Assembly (NCBI RefSeq): GCF_000308715.1
Contig: NZ_BAGH01000313.1
Location: forward strand, 1-60,576
Length of the DNA: 60,576 bases
Source of the DNA: Nocardia tenerifensis NBRC 101015
GTDB taxonomy: Bacteria > Actinomycetota > Actinomycetes > Mycobacteriales > Mycobacteriaceae
Direction: 5' to 3'
Shown here: in pieces, positions 27,805-36,363 of the stretch
Layout: each line of letters opens with the position of its first letter
Position numbering within the stretch: the stretch's first letter is position 1
Position numbers and translations under genes: made by a program
Notes under the pieces: model-generated
Databases searched by the model: none
What the model saw: only the letters and a program-made list of their open reading frames with translations
Told to the model about the DNA's origin: nothing

Positions 27805-29337
27805 GTGGATCGGAGTCGGGCAGCCGCGATCGAGCCGCGCGTGAACACGCGGGCGAAACTGGCGCGGCGGGTGGCCTCGGTTCCGCTGCGCATCGGGCTG
27901 GTGATCGCGTTGCTGCTGCTCACGGCCTCGGCGCTGCTCGCGTCCGGGGTCGCGGTGACCTCGGCGCTGAGTCAGTCGTTGACTCAACGGACCGACGAGC
28001 AGCTCTACGACGCCTCGCGCGGCTGGGCCCAGCCGCGACAGATGAAAGAGGTGCGCACGGACGACGGTGCGGTGCAGTGGGTTCCGGCCGACGCACCCGT
28101 CCCGATACCGCAGCCTCGCTCACCGGGCGACCAGCCGCGGCGATTCTTCGAACTGCACCGGAACGCGGGCGGACAGGTGTTCTTCGAGGCGCCCGGCGGC
28201 GGAAACGCCTCGGGCATACCGGATCTGAGCGGACAGACCGGCGCCGCCCCGACGACGGTCGGCTCCGCCGACGACTCGCCGGTGCACTGGCGGGTGCTGA
28301 CCACCTCGAACCAGTTCGGCTCGACCACCATCGGACTGCCGCTGACCGACAATCAGGAGACGGTCTCGCGCCTGATCTTCTTCGAGATCGCCACGGGCGC
28401 TATCACTTTGGTTGCCCTAGGCGTGGTCGGCTACCTCGTGATCCAGCGCAGCCTGCGGCCGCTGCGCGAGGTGGAGGACACCGCGGCGGCCATCGCGGGC
28501 GGCGACCTGCACCGGCGGGTGCCGGTGCGCGGGGTGGACACCGAGGTCGACCGCCTGGCCAGGTCGTTGAACGAGATGCTCGCCCGCATCCAGTACGGCG
28601 TCGCGGCGACCGAGGCCTCCGAGGAGGCGGCCCGCCGCTCCGAGGCCACCATGCGCCGGTTCGTCGCCGACGCCAGCCACGAACTGCGCACCCCGCTGAC
28701 CACCATTCGCGGCTTCGCCGAGCTGTATCGGCAGGGCGCGAGCACCGACGCCACCATGGTGGTCGGCCGCATCGAGTCCGAGGCCGAGCGCATGGGCCTA
28801 CTCGTCGAGGACTTGCTGCTGCTCGCGCGACTCGACGAGAAGCGGCCGCTGGCGCGCGAACCCGTGGACCTGCTGGCACTGGCGGGCGACGCCGTGCACA
28901 ACGCGCAGGCCGTGGCCGCCCGGCAGCGGCCCGCGGCCGAACGGCGCATCGGCGTGGTGGTGGAGCCTGGCGAGGGCACGCTGGACGTGATCGGCGACGA
29001 GCCGCGGCTGCGCCAGGTGCTCGCCAACCTGCTGGGCAACGCGCTCGCGCACACCCCGCCCGAGGCGGCGGTCGTGGTGCGGCTCACGCCTTTTCGCGAG
29101 GATGTCCGCGTCGATGTGATCGACTCCGGGCCGGGACTGTCGCCCGAGGCCGCCGCGCGCGTGTTCGAGCGCTTCTATCGCACGGACGGCTCCCGGACCC
29201 GGGCGAGCGGCGGCAGCGGGTTAGGCCTGTCTATCGTGCACGCGCTGGTGGCGGCGCATGGCGGGCGCGTCACAGTACACAGCGAGCCGGGCGAGGGAGC
29301 CGTATTCCGGGTCGTATTGCCGCGCGGGCAAGCCTGA
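27805..29337 (+). CDS. Sensor histidine kinase (orphan)
   Basis: About 498 to 510 residues. Domains in order: N-terminal membrane helix (GLVIALLLLTASALLASGVA), extracellular domain rich in Gly/Pro, second helix (TGAITLVALGVVGYLVIQRS), HAMP, HisKA with phospho-acceptor in DASHELRTPLTTIRG, and HATPase (N box NLLGNALAHTP, G1 DSGPGLS, G2 GGSGLGLSI). It senses an outside signal and autophosphorylates. GTG 27805 and GTG 27841 are both possible starts. No response regulator gene adjoins it, so the partner is unknown. Confidence 0.88.
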   Translation: MDRSRAAAIEPRVNTRAKLARRVASVPLRIGLVIALLLLTASALLASGVAVTSALSQSLTQRTDEQLYDASRGWAQPRQMKEVRTDDGAVQWVPADAPVPIPQPRSPGDQPRRFFELHRNAGGQVFFEAPGGGNASGIPDLSGQTGAAPTTVGSADDSPVHWRVLTTSNQFGSTTIGLPLTDNQETVSRLIFFEIATGAITLVALGVVGYLVIQRSLRPLREVEDTAAAIAGGDLHRRVPVRGVDTEVDRLARSLNEMLARIQYGVAATEASEEAARRSEATMRRFVADASHELRTPLTTIRGFAELYRQGASTDATMVVGRIESEAERMGLLVEDLLLLARLDEKRPLAREPVDLLALAGDAVHNAQAVAARQRPAAERRIGVVVEPGEGTLDVIGDEPRLRQVLANLLGNALAHTPPEAAVVVRLTPFREDVRVDVIDSGPGLSPEAAARVFERFYRTDGSRTRASGGSGLGLSIVHALVAAHGGRVTVHSEPGEGAVFRVVLPRGQA

Positions 29338-29369
29338 GTGATTTACGTTGTGTGCCAGTTATTCTCGGG

Positions 29370-30161
29370 TCAGTCACGGGCGGACCGGAAGAGGTCGTCG
29401 AGCGGTCGGGCCACCGGCCCGGCCCCTTCTTCGACATACCATTCCCAGCGCATGAGCCGGCCGAGGATCGGTGCGGGCAGCCGCAGAATGACTTTCGCGA
29501 TCGCGGCGTAACTGCCCGCCTGCTCGATCGTCGAACGGTGCGCCGCGACAGCGGCTTTGCGCTGGGCCGCGAAGGCGCGGACGTCGATGCGGTGGGTGAT
29601 CTCGGCGTCCGCGCTGTACAGCGATCGGAGGTCGACGTCGTCGCGGCGGAAACCCATGCGCGCGAGTAGGCGCATGATCCGAGCGGCCCTGTCGCGCGGC
29701 ATCGTCGCGTCGAGCACCCTGGGCACGCCGGCCAATTCCGCTGCGCGCGTGCCGACCTCGTGCACCCGCACGTGGTCGCGGTGCCCGTAGCCGCCGTTGC
29801 GGTCGTAGCTCAGCAGAACGTCGGCGCGCTCCTCGCGCAGGATCGCGGCGAGCCGCTCGGCGGCCTCGGCCACCTCGGCCCGCAGGAAACGGACGCGGTC
29901 CGGCGGATCCGCGTACAGCACGGCGCCGTGACCGCTGTCCGCGTACCCGAGATGCGCCACCCGGTCTACGCCGAGTGCGGCCGCGCTCGCCGCCAACTCG
30001 GTGAGCCGCACGGCTTTTCGGCCGTCGAGTGCGGCCATGTGCCCGTCGGTGGCCACCACGAGCACCGTCCGGTGCCCGGCCGCGGCCACGGCGGCCAATG
30101 TTCCGCCGGTCAGCAGGGTTTCATCATCCGGGTGCGCGTGAAAAGCCACGACGGTCGCCAT
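29370..30161 (-). CDS. PIG-L/LmbE-family deacetylase
   Basis: A 263-residue zinc hydrolase of the family that includes MshB and Mca of mycothiol metabolism. The zinc-binding motif AFHAHPDDETLLTGG is at the N-terminus and the third ligand in YGHRDHVRVHEVG. Members remove acetyl groups from N-acetylglucosamine derivatives or cleave mycothiol conjugates. The start ATG 30161 lies just before the fold; a frame extending to 30722 overlaps photolyase and is rejected. It follows photolyase on the same strand after 38 bp and may share its transcript. Confidence 0.87.
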   Translation of the reverse strand: MATVVAFHAHPDDETLLTGGTLAAVAAAGHRTVLVVATDGHMAALDGRKAVRLTELAASAAALGVDRVAHLGYADSGHGAVLYADPPDRVRFLRAEVAEAAERLAAILREERADVLLSYDRNGGYGHRDHVRVHEVGTRAAELAGVPRVLDATMPRDRAARIMRLLARMGFRRDDVDLRSLYSADAEITHRIDVRAFAAQRKAAVAAHRSTIEQAGSYAAIAKVILRLPAPILGRLMRWEWYVEEGAGPVARPLDDLFRSARD

Positions 30162-30199
30162 CGGACCAGTCTGGCACGCGACTAGCCGACGGCCACGCG

Positions 30200-31525
30200 C
30201 TACATTCCGACGCACTCGATGATCGGCGCGGGATACTCGGCGGCATCGAGGGTTTCGCGCCATGGCGTGTGCACGGCGGCGCCGGGGAGATGAGCCAGCT
30301 CGGGCAGCCAGCGGCGCACGTACTCGCCGTCCGGGTCGTAACGCTTGGCCTGGCGCAGCGGGTTCAGCACGCGATTCGGCCTGGTGTCGGTGCCCGTGCC
30401 CGCCACCCACTGCCAGTTGAGCTGGTTGTTGGCCAGATCCGCGTCGACCAGCCAGCGCAGGAAGTGTTCGGCGCCGATCCGCCAGTCCACGCGCAGCGAT
30501 TTGGTCAGGAAGCTGGCGGTAATAAGCCGGGCTCGGCCCGGCATCCAGCCCTCGGCGCGCAGTTGCCGCATGGCCGCGTCGACGACCGGGTATCCGGTGC
30601 GACCGTCCTGCCAGGCCGCGACGGCCTGGGGATCGTCGCGCCAGGCGATCGACCTCGGACGATAGTCCGACCACGCGGCCGAGGGCCGGGCGGCGAGCAG
30701 TTGGTGATGGAAGTCGCGCCACGCCAGCTGCCTGGCGAAGGCGTGGCCGCCGGGCGTGGACATGTCGACCCGGTGCACGACCTCCACCGGCGACACGCAG
30801 CCGAAGTGCAGATAGGGCGACAGTCGGGAGGTGGCATCGGCGGCGAGGTTGTCGTTGTCGTCTTCATAGCCGACGATCGGACCGGACAGCCAGTCCCGCA
30901 ACAACTTTCGCCCGGTCGTCTCACCGCCGACGGCGAGCTGCGGCGAGGTCGGACCCGCGCAGATGTCCTCGGCCTCGGGCAGCGGATCGCTGGCCACCGG
31001 CGGCACGGTGAGCTCGCGCGGCTTGCCGAACGGCTTGCGCTGATGCGCCTCCGCCCACCGCCGGAAATACGGGGTGAACACGGCGAAGTGGTCGCGGCCG
31101 GTGGACGGGACCAGCACCTCGGGATCGGCGGCGGTGATCGAGGCGGCATGGGTGTGTAGCAGGCAGTCGCGCCGGGCCAGCCGCTCGCGCAGCGCCCGCT
31201 CGCGCCCGCGGCTGTACCCGCTCACGTCGGCGGCGATGTGCACGCTGCCGGCGTGCACCTCCGCCGCCACCCGGTCCACCTCCGCGACCACATTTCCGCG
31301 TCGCACGATCAGCTTGCCGCCCATCGCCCGCAACTCACCGTCGAGTTCGGCGAGCGCGGCGGCGAGGAAGCGCGCGCGATTCGGCGCGGCGAACCGACCG
31401 GCCGCGATGGCCTCGTCGACGACGAAAAGCGGTACCACCGCCGTCCCTTCGCGATGGGCCGCGGTGAGCACCGGGTTGTCGTGCACCCGCAGATCACGGG
31501 TGAACAGGGCGATGGTGACGGTCAT
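30200..31525 (-). CDS. phr: Deoxyribodipyrimidine photolyase
   Basis: A 441-residue FAD enzyme that uses blue light to repair pyrimidine dimers. The N-terminal antenna domain begins IALFTRDLRVHDNPVL; the FAD-binding domain carries SPYLHFGCVSP, LAWRDFHHQLL, TGYPVVDAAMRQL and the signature ANNQLNWQWVAGTGTDTRPNRVLNP. RBS GGGGAG precedes the ATG. It is downstream of the lipocalin gene on the same strand (170 bp) and close to a B12-type MerR regulator, the usual company of light-induced photolyases. Confidence 0.95.
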   Translation of the reverse strand: MTVTIALFTRDLRVHDNPVLTAAHREGTAVVPLFVVDEAIAAGRFAAPNRARFLAAALAELDGELRAMGGKLIVRRGNVVAEVDRVAAEVHAGSVHIAADVSGYSRGRERALRERLARRDCLLHTHAASITAADPEVLVPSTGRDHFAVFTPYFRRWAEAHQRKPFGKPRELTVPPVASDPLPEAEDICAGPTSPQLAVGGETTGRKLLRDWLSGPIVGYEDDNDNLAADATSRLSPYLHFGCVSPVEVVHRVDMSTPGGHAFARQLAWRDFHHQLLAARPSAAWSDYRPRSIAWRDDPQAVAAWQDGRTGYPVVDAAMRQLRAEGWMPGRARLITASFLTKSLRVDWRIGAEHFLRWLVDADLANNQLNWQWVAGTGTDTRPNRVLNPLRQAKRYDPDGEYVRRWLPELAHLPGAAVHTPWRETLDAAEYPAPIIECVGM

Positions 31526-31695
31526 CTACTCCCCTTCGCGGTGTGCGGTGACAACTCTCGGGATCTGCGGCGGCCGTGAGGGTGGCGCCACGGTGACATG
31601 GGCGGCTCAACGCTGGACACCGTCGACGCGACCCTCGCGGGCGCCGCAGAACTGGGGTCGAACGTGCGTACTCGGGTCAGAGCGTGCGAATTCGG

Positions 31696-32295
31696 TCAGA
31701 GCGTGCAGAGCGGGACGATGCCGTCCATCCCGCCGGTGACGGGCGAGGTCAGGTACAGGCACGGATCCTGGCCTGCCGCAACGATTCCCGCGCGCACCCG
31801 CGACCACGCGGCCTCGTCGAGCCGCGGCGCGCGGGACAGCACGAAGCCGGAGGTTCGCCCGGGGTCGGTGACGACCGCCCACGAGTAGTCCGGGTCGAGC
31901 GCCGTCACGATGTAGTTGGTCGGCCCGTCGATCCGGTCCTGGGTGGGCACGCCTGGAAAGCTGACGTGCAGTTGCGCGCCCGTCATCCGGTCGTTGACCG
32001 TCGCGGTGCCGTTGATCTCGTTGTGCGCGTTCGTCCAGGTGGTGCAGGTGTTGCGCACCGAGACGTTGCCCTGTGCGTCGAGCGCGTACTCCGCCTTGGT
32101 GTCGCGAGCGCAGACGAGATTGAAGTACTGCGGCACGGCGGCGAGCTGATTCCAGGTCCCGAGGTACCGGTTCAGATCGAGCGACGGGACCGGCGCCGGG
32201 GTCGCGTGTGCTCCGCCCAGCGCCACCATCGGAAGAACCGAGCCGGCCACCGCGGCCAGGAGACGAATCGGATACCGCTGTCTTCGTGATGTCAC
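31696..32295 (-). CDS. Secreted lipocalin (Blc-like)
   Basis: A 199-residue exported lipocalin that would bind lipids or other hydrophobic molecules. The signal peptide covers about the first 32 residues (LLAAVAGSVLPMVALGGAHA). The lipocalin signature is LNRYLGTWNQLAAVPQYFN, and YIVTALDPDYSWAVVTDPGR matches the second structural region. The start GTG 32295 has AAGGAG five bases upstream, which settles the start. It is divergent from the B12-type MerR gene with the TGCATC operator in the gap. Bacterial lipocalins often occur in light or singlet-oxygen regulons with photolyase. Confidence 0.9.
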   Translation of the reverse strand: MTSRRQRYPIRLLAAVAGSVLPMVALGGAHATPAPVPSLDLNRYLGTWNQLAAVPQYFNLVCARDTKAEYALDAQGNVSVRNTCTTWTNAHNEINGTATVNDRMTGAQLHVSFPGVPTQDRIDGPTNYIVTALDPDYSWAVVTDPGRTSGFVLSRAPRLDEAAWSRVRAGIVAAGQDPCLYLTSPVTGGMDGIVPLCTL

Positions 32296-32338
32296 GCGAA
32301 CTCCTTCGGAATCGACGACATCGGCCATGGTAGCCCAT

Positions 32339-32359
32339 AACGATGCACAAGTGATGCAA
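32339..32359 (-). promoter_or_regulatory. Putative light-regulator operator, copy 1
   Basis: Read on the minus strand: TTG-N9-TGCATCGTT, containing TGCATC twice at an 11-bp spacing (TGCATC-N5-TGCATC). It lies in the divergent region between lipocalin and the CarH-like regulator, 44 bp from the lipocalin start. CarH-type tetramers bind 11-bp direct repeats. The same 21-bp pattern recurs at 33367 and 38513. Confidence 0.7.
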
Positions 32360-32441
32360 CGGCCGCATTTCGCCGCCCTGGTCGACGCCCGGCGGCCCGG
32401 GTGCGGCGAATCGGGCGCGGCGGAACGGGCACAATAGGGCG

Positions 32442-33287
32442 ATGTCCGCCGGTTCCGCTCCCGCTTCCGACGCGGCCGGCTACACGGTCCGCGCGGTCGC
32501 CGAGCGCCTCGGCATCCCGACTGCGACGCTGCGCAGCTGGAATCGCCGCTACAACATCGGCCCGCCGCAGCATCGACCCGGCAAGCACCGGCTCTACACC
32601 GAGGCCGACATCGCGCTGCTCGGCCGGATGCTCACGCTCATCCAGGACGGCGCGAGCCCGGCCGGCGCGGCGGCCGCGGTGCGCGGACCCGCGCCCCGGC
32701 TCGGCGATCACTTCCCGCTGCTCGCCGCGGCGTTCACGCTCGAGACCCGCGCGGTGTCGGACTACCTCGAGGCGCACTTCCGCGCCTACGGCGTGGTGGA
32801 CACGTGGGATCGCCTGTGCCGCCCCGCCTTCGCCGACATCGTCGCACGCCAGGACGCGGGCGAGGGCTGCATCGACGTGGAGCACCTGCTGTCCTGGTGC
32901 ATCACCTCGGTGCTGCACCGCACCGATCCCCCGCCCGACGCGTCCACCGCGCGGCCGGTCGTGCTGGCCTGCACCAGCGGCGAAACGCACGCCCTCCCGC
33001 TCGAGGTGCTGCGCGCGGCGCTGGCCGAGCGCGGCGTCGACGCGCACATGCTCGGCCCGGACGTCCCGACCAGCGCACTGACCGACAGCCTCGCGCGGCA
33101 CGATCAGCCGCCCGCGGTGGTGCTGTGGTCGCAGCAGGAATCGACCGCACTGAGCTCGGCGGTGCGCGCCTGTCTCGACGCGGGGGCGCGGGTGTTCGTC
33201 GGCGGGCCGGGCTGGGACTCGGTGATCCTGCCGGAGGCGACGGCACGCGTGGTGAGTCTGGTGGATGCCGTCGACCGCCTGAGTTGA
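32442..33287 (+). CDS. CarH/LitR-like B12-binding MerR regulator
   Basis: A 281-residue regulator. Residues 13-75 are the MerR winged helix (YTVRAVAERLGIPTATLRSW). Residues 90-160 form a four-helix bundle and residues 170-281 a cobalamin-binding Rossmann domain (VVLACTSGETHALPLEVLRAA, VFVGGPGWD). In Thermus CarH the key residues follow W-x9-E-H and a lower-ligand His 35 residues after that H. Here the pattern is Gln137-x9-Glu147-His148 and His183, the exact same spacing but with Gln for Trp. In the dark such proteins repress DNA with adenosylcobalamin bound and release it on light. It is divergent from lipocalin and near photolyase. Confidence 0.85.
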   Translation: MSAGSAPASDAAGYTVRAVAERLGIPTATLRSWNRRYNIGPPQHRPGKHRLYTEADIALLGRMLTLIQDGASPAGAAAAVRGPAPRLGDHFPLLAAAFTLETRAVSDYLEAHFRAYGVVDTWDRLCRPAFADIVARQDAGEGCIDVEHLLSWCITSVLHRTDPPPDASTARPVVLACTSGETHALPLEVLRAALAERGVDAHMLGPDVPTSALTDSLARHDQPPAVVLWSQQESTALSSAVRACLDAGARVFVGGPGWDSVILPEATARVVSLVDAVDRLS

Positions 33288-33366
33288 CCGGACGACACGA
33301 GCCAGAATCCACGATTCGACGTGTGCGAGCGATACGCGAAGGATGTTCGACCTCGGGCGACCACGT

Positions 33367-33387
33367 AACGATGCAAAATCGAGTCAA
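33367..33387 (-). promoter_or_regulatory. Putative light-regulator operator, copy 2
   Basis: On the minus strand: TTG-N9-TGCATCGTT, with the second 11-bp repeat unit perfect (TGCATC) and the first degenerate (TGACTC). It sits 80 bp downstream of the CarH-like gene. No target gene is obvious, so it may be an auxiliary site or drive an antisense or small RNA. Confidence 0.5.
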
Positions 33388-33932
33388 CTAGGTTCAGGCA
33401 TCCTGCTTGGCACAGGCTTCGCCCCACCACGCGAGCCGGCACGTCGATGGCACGATCGAGCGTGTCGGGAGGCGTGCTGTCGACTCGGGCGAGCCGCCGA
33501 GAACCGCAGCCGTCAACTCAACGCTTTTTCTACCCGGCGACGCAACCCTGTGCAGGCCACTGCGGTCGTCGATGTACACGCCCACGACGGCAACGGATCT
33601 GATCGAAATCGGTGTCGTCGTCGTTCACACCGGCCCGTGGGCGGTGCGGTGAGGTCGGCACGTGCCGTCGTCGGGCGCGTGCCGTCCTCATATCGGTGGT
33701 GTGTTGTCCTCGCTCGGTAGCAGCCGGGCTGTTGTCTGCTCGATGCGTTGTGCTGATTGGTCGATCAGCTGGTCGGAGCGTCCGATGAGCTCGCCGGAGA
33801 CGTCGCATCGCCAACGGACCCGATCGACGGCGTCGACGCCGTGCCGCGCACTGGTGGGCAAGGTGCTGTCGCCATAGCGTGGGCTGACCAAGACGGCTCC
33901 TCTGCTGGCCCTAAGTATTACCTGCTCAGTGG

Positions 33933-33938
33933 TACTAT
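33933..33938 (+). promoter_or_regulatory. -10 box of a leaderless promoter
   Basis: TACTAT ends six bases before the ATG at 33945, the spacing expected when transcription starts at the start codon itself. There is no ribosome binding site, consistent with a leaderless mRNA for the response regulator. Confidence 0.5.
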
Positions 33939-33944
33939 CTGCGG

Positions 33945-34701
33945 ATGGACGCGGCACCGCCGCCACATGGCCAGCCGATCGACGAAGTTCAGCCTTACGA
34001 GCCACTCAACACCGACCTCACGAGGCCGGTGATCGTGTTCGTCGAAGATGAGGCGGACCTCGTGACAATGGCCACTACCTACCTTCGCAGAGACGGTTTC
34101 CAGGTCGTGCCGGCTATGGACGCGCGGACGGCCGTCGCGACGCTGCGCGAGCACCCCGCCGACCTGATGGTCCTCGATCTCGGGTTGCCCGACGGCAACG
34201 GGCTGAACCTGCTGCGGGAGGTTCGCGCAGGCCGGCACCTGCCGGTGATCATCCTGACCGGGTGGAGCAGCGAGCGGGACCGGGTCGTCGGTCTGGAGCT
34301 GGGGGCCGACGACTACGTGGTCAAACCGTTCTCCCTACCGGAGTTGGCGGCGCGGATCAGGGCGGTGCTGCGCCGCAGCCGGGCGCCGAAGGCCGACGCG
34401 GTGATCCGGCACGGCGCCCTGGCGGTCGACACCGACTCGCACGAGGTCACCGCCAACGGCCAGCTGATCGAGCTCCCCCCCGCTGGAGTACAGGCTGCTG
34501 GTCCACCTCGCCACCGCGCCACGCCGGGTGTTCACCCCCGCCCAACTCCTGGGCGCGGCGTGGGGTTGGGGGAGCGAGCGCCAGGACCCGTCGGCGGTCG
34601 TCGAACACATCTACCGGCTGCGCCGCAAGCTCACCGGTGCCGGGGTGGACCGGCCGCGCATCGTCACCGTGCGCGGCGCCGGCTACCGGCTGGACCCATG
34701 A
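33945..34701 (+). pseudogene. OmpR-type response regulator with a 1-base frameshift in a C7 run
   Basis: The REC domain is intact (acidic pocket FVEDE, phospho-acceptor Asp78 in MVLDLGLPDG, GADDYVVKPF). The frame then enters arginine-rich nonsense after a run of seven C at 34475-34481. Skipping one C restores a clean winged-helix domain (LEYRLLVHLATAPRRVFTPAQ, then VEHIYRLRRKL and a TVRGAGYRL ending), stopping at TGA 34699-34701 in an ATGA overlap with the next gene. Without correction the first frame stays open and fuses REC to the PAS kinase (804 codons). It is either a pseudogene, a sequencing indel or a slippage site. Confidence 0.75.
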
Positions 34702-36359
34702 CCGGCGTGTACGCGGGACTCGACTACCGCCGCCTGTTTCAGCACCTGCCGTCCCCGTACCTGCTGATGACAGCGGACTTCACGATCGTCACCGTCAACA
34801 ATGCCTACGCGCGGGCCACGATGATCGACCCGGACGCCGTCGCTGGCCGACCGATGTTCGAGGTGTTCCCGGACAACCCCGACGACCCGAACGCCGACGG
34901 CGTCGGCAACCTGCGGCGGTCGCTGCAGACCGTGGTGGACACCGGCCGGCCGGACACGATGGCCCTGCAACGCTACGACATCCGCGCACCCGACGGCGGG
35001 TTCGTCGTGCGGTACTGGAGTCCTGTCAACAGCCCGATCCTCGACGACGCCGGACGAGTGATGCTCATCGTGCACCGGGTGCAGGACGTGACCGAGCTGA
35101 TCAACCTGCGTGAGCAGGACCGGGAACGCACGGCGGCGCAGCTGCAGCAGATGGAGGCGGACCTCTACACCCGCGCCCGCGAGGTGCAGGAGGCCAACCA
35201 GCAGCTGCGCGAGGCCAACGCCGCGCTCGCGGCCGCCACCGAGGAACTGCGTGCCCAGCAGCGAGCCAAGGACCATTTCATCGCCACGTTGTCCCACGAA
35301 CTGCGCAACCCGCTCGCGTCCGCGAGCGCCGCACTGGACGTGCTCGGCCTGGACATCGCCGGCCACCAGGCCCACCAGGTGCTGCAACGCCAGCTCACCG
35401 CGCTCAGCCGCCTCACCGACGACCTGCTCGACGCCGCCCGCGTCACCACCGGCAACCTCCACGCCACCCGCTATCCACTGGACCTGCGCGCGCTCGTGCA
35501 CGCGGCCATGGACGACCTGCCAACACACCTCGCCCGGCCTGCGGTCACGCTCCCCGACGAGCCGGTGATGATCGACGGCGATCCCGTCCGCCTCGGACAG
35601 ATGCTCACCAACTTGCTCGACAACGCGCGCAAGCACAGCGAGGACAACGCCGTGGTCACCGTGGAACTCGCCGTGCACAACGGCCGGGCCGTATTGCGGG
35701 TCCGCGACACGGGCCCCGGGTTCGACCCGGTGCTGGCCGACACCCTGTTCGACCCGTTCACGCGCGTCGACACCGGCACCCGCACGCCGAGCGGGCTCGG
35801 CCTCGGCCTCGCGATCGTCCGAGGCATCGTGGAGCTCCACCAGGGCGAGGTCCGCGCGCACAGCGCTGGACCGGGCACGGGGGCCACTTTCACCGTCCGC
35901 ATCCCGCTGACCACCAAGGCCGTCCCGCCCACCGCGGACCGCCCGGTGCACCAGGCGCTACGGATGCTGCTCGTGGATGACAACACCGACTTGGCCGAGA
36001 TGTACGCGATCATGCTGCGACGCCGGGGCGACACCGTCACCGTGGCCACCACCGCACACGACGCGCTCGCCATCGCCGAATCCACCCCGTTCGACGTCAT
36101 CCTGTGCGACCTCGCGCTCGGCGAGGACATCGATGGTTACGAGATCGCCAGACGGCTGCGCCAGGACACACTGCACCGGCACACCCTGCTGGTGGCGGTC
36201 TCCGGCTTCAACCAGGACACCGACCTGCGACGCAGCCACGCCGCCGGGTTCGACGCCCATTTCGCCAAACCGCTCGATCTCGCCGACTTCGACGCCCTGC
36301 TGGCCCGGGATGGCGGCGGTACACGAGCCCTGCCGACAGAACCTCAGCCAAGGCGGTGA
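34698..36359 (+). CDS. Cytoplasmic PAS hybrid histidine kinase with C-terminal receiver
   Basis: A 553-residue soluble kinase. Residues 8-135 are a PAS domain (SPYLLMTADFTIVTVNNAYA), 140-190 a coiled coil (Gln/Glu/Arg-rich), 190-255 HisKA with His200 in TLSHELRNPLAS, then HATPase (NLLDNARKHSEDN, DTGPGF, GLGLGLAI) and a receiver domain near 420-540 (LLVDDNTDLAEMY, phospho-Asp in DVILCDLALG). No membrane segment, so it senses an internal signal. ATG 34698 overlaps the end of the corrected response-regulator frame by 4 bp, so the two were translationally coupled. Confidence 0.88.
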   Translation: MTGVYAGLDYRRLFQHLPSPYLLMTADFTIVTVNNAYARATMIDPDAVAGRPMFEVFPDNPDDPNADGVGNLRRSLQTVVDTGRPDTMALQRYDIRAPDGGFVVRYWSPVNSPILDDAGRVMLIVHRVQDVTELINLREQDRERTAAQLQQMEADLYTRAREVQEANQQLREANAALAAATEELRAQQRAKDHFIATLSHELRNPLASASAALDVLGLDIAGHQAHQVLQRQLTALSRLTDDLLDAARVTTGNLHATRYPLDLRALVHAAMDDLPTHLARPAVTLPDEPVMIDGDPVRLGQMLTNLLDNARKHSEDNAVVTVELAVHNGRAVLRVRDTGPGFDPVLADTLFDPFTRVDTGTRTPSGLGLGLAIVRGIVELHQGEVRAHSAGPGTGATFTVRIPLTTKAVPPTADRPVHQALRMLLVDDNTDLAEMYAIMLRRRGDTVTVATTAHDALAIAESTPFDVILCDLALGEDIDGYEIARRLRQDTLHRHTLLVAVSGFNQDTDLRRSHAAGFDAHFAKPLDLADFDALLARDGGGTRALPTEPQPRR

Positions 36360-36363
36360 CCCC

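Larger units (their letters stand above)
33288..33944. other. 657-bp intergenic region
   Basis: No gene is convincing. It holds the second TGCATC operator copy (33367-33387) and the promoter of the response regulator. Several open frames on both strands have arginine-rich or mixed composition; a minus-strand frame at 33688-34005 is discussed among the rejected items. Confidence 0.5.

Noticed and set aside
27803..27844. 13-codon ORF (MWIGVGQPRSSRA) overlapping the histidine kinase GTG
   Set aside because: It has no ribosome site and does not match the end of a response regulator; probably chance.
31675..31706. Direct repeat GGTCAGAGCGTGC (two copies, 19 bp apart) at the lipocalin stop
   Set aside because: It looks like a small local duplication spanning the stop codon; no function is suggested.
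33688..34005. Minus-strand frame of 105 codons with a helical stretch (ELIGRSDQLIDQSAQRIEQT)
   Set aside because: It overlaps the response-regulator start, has no ribosome site and its first half is not protein-like. It faintly resembles small WXG-like proteins but is too weak to call.
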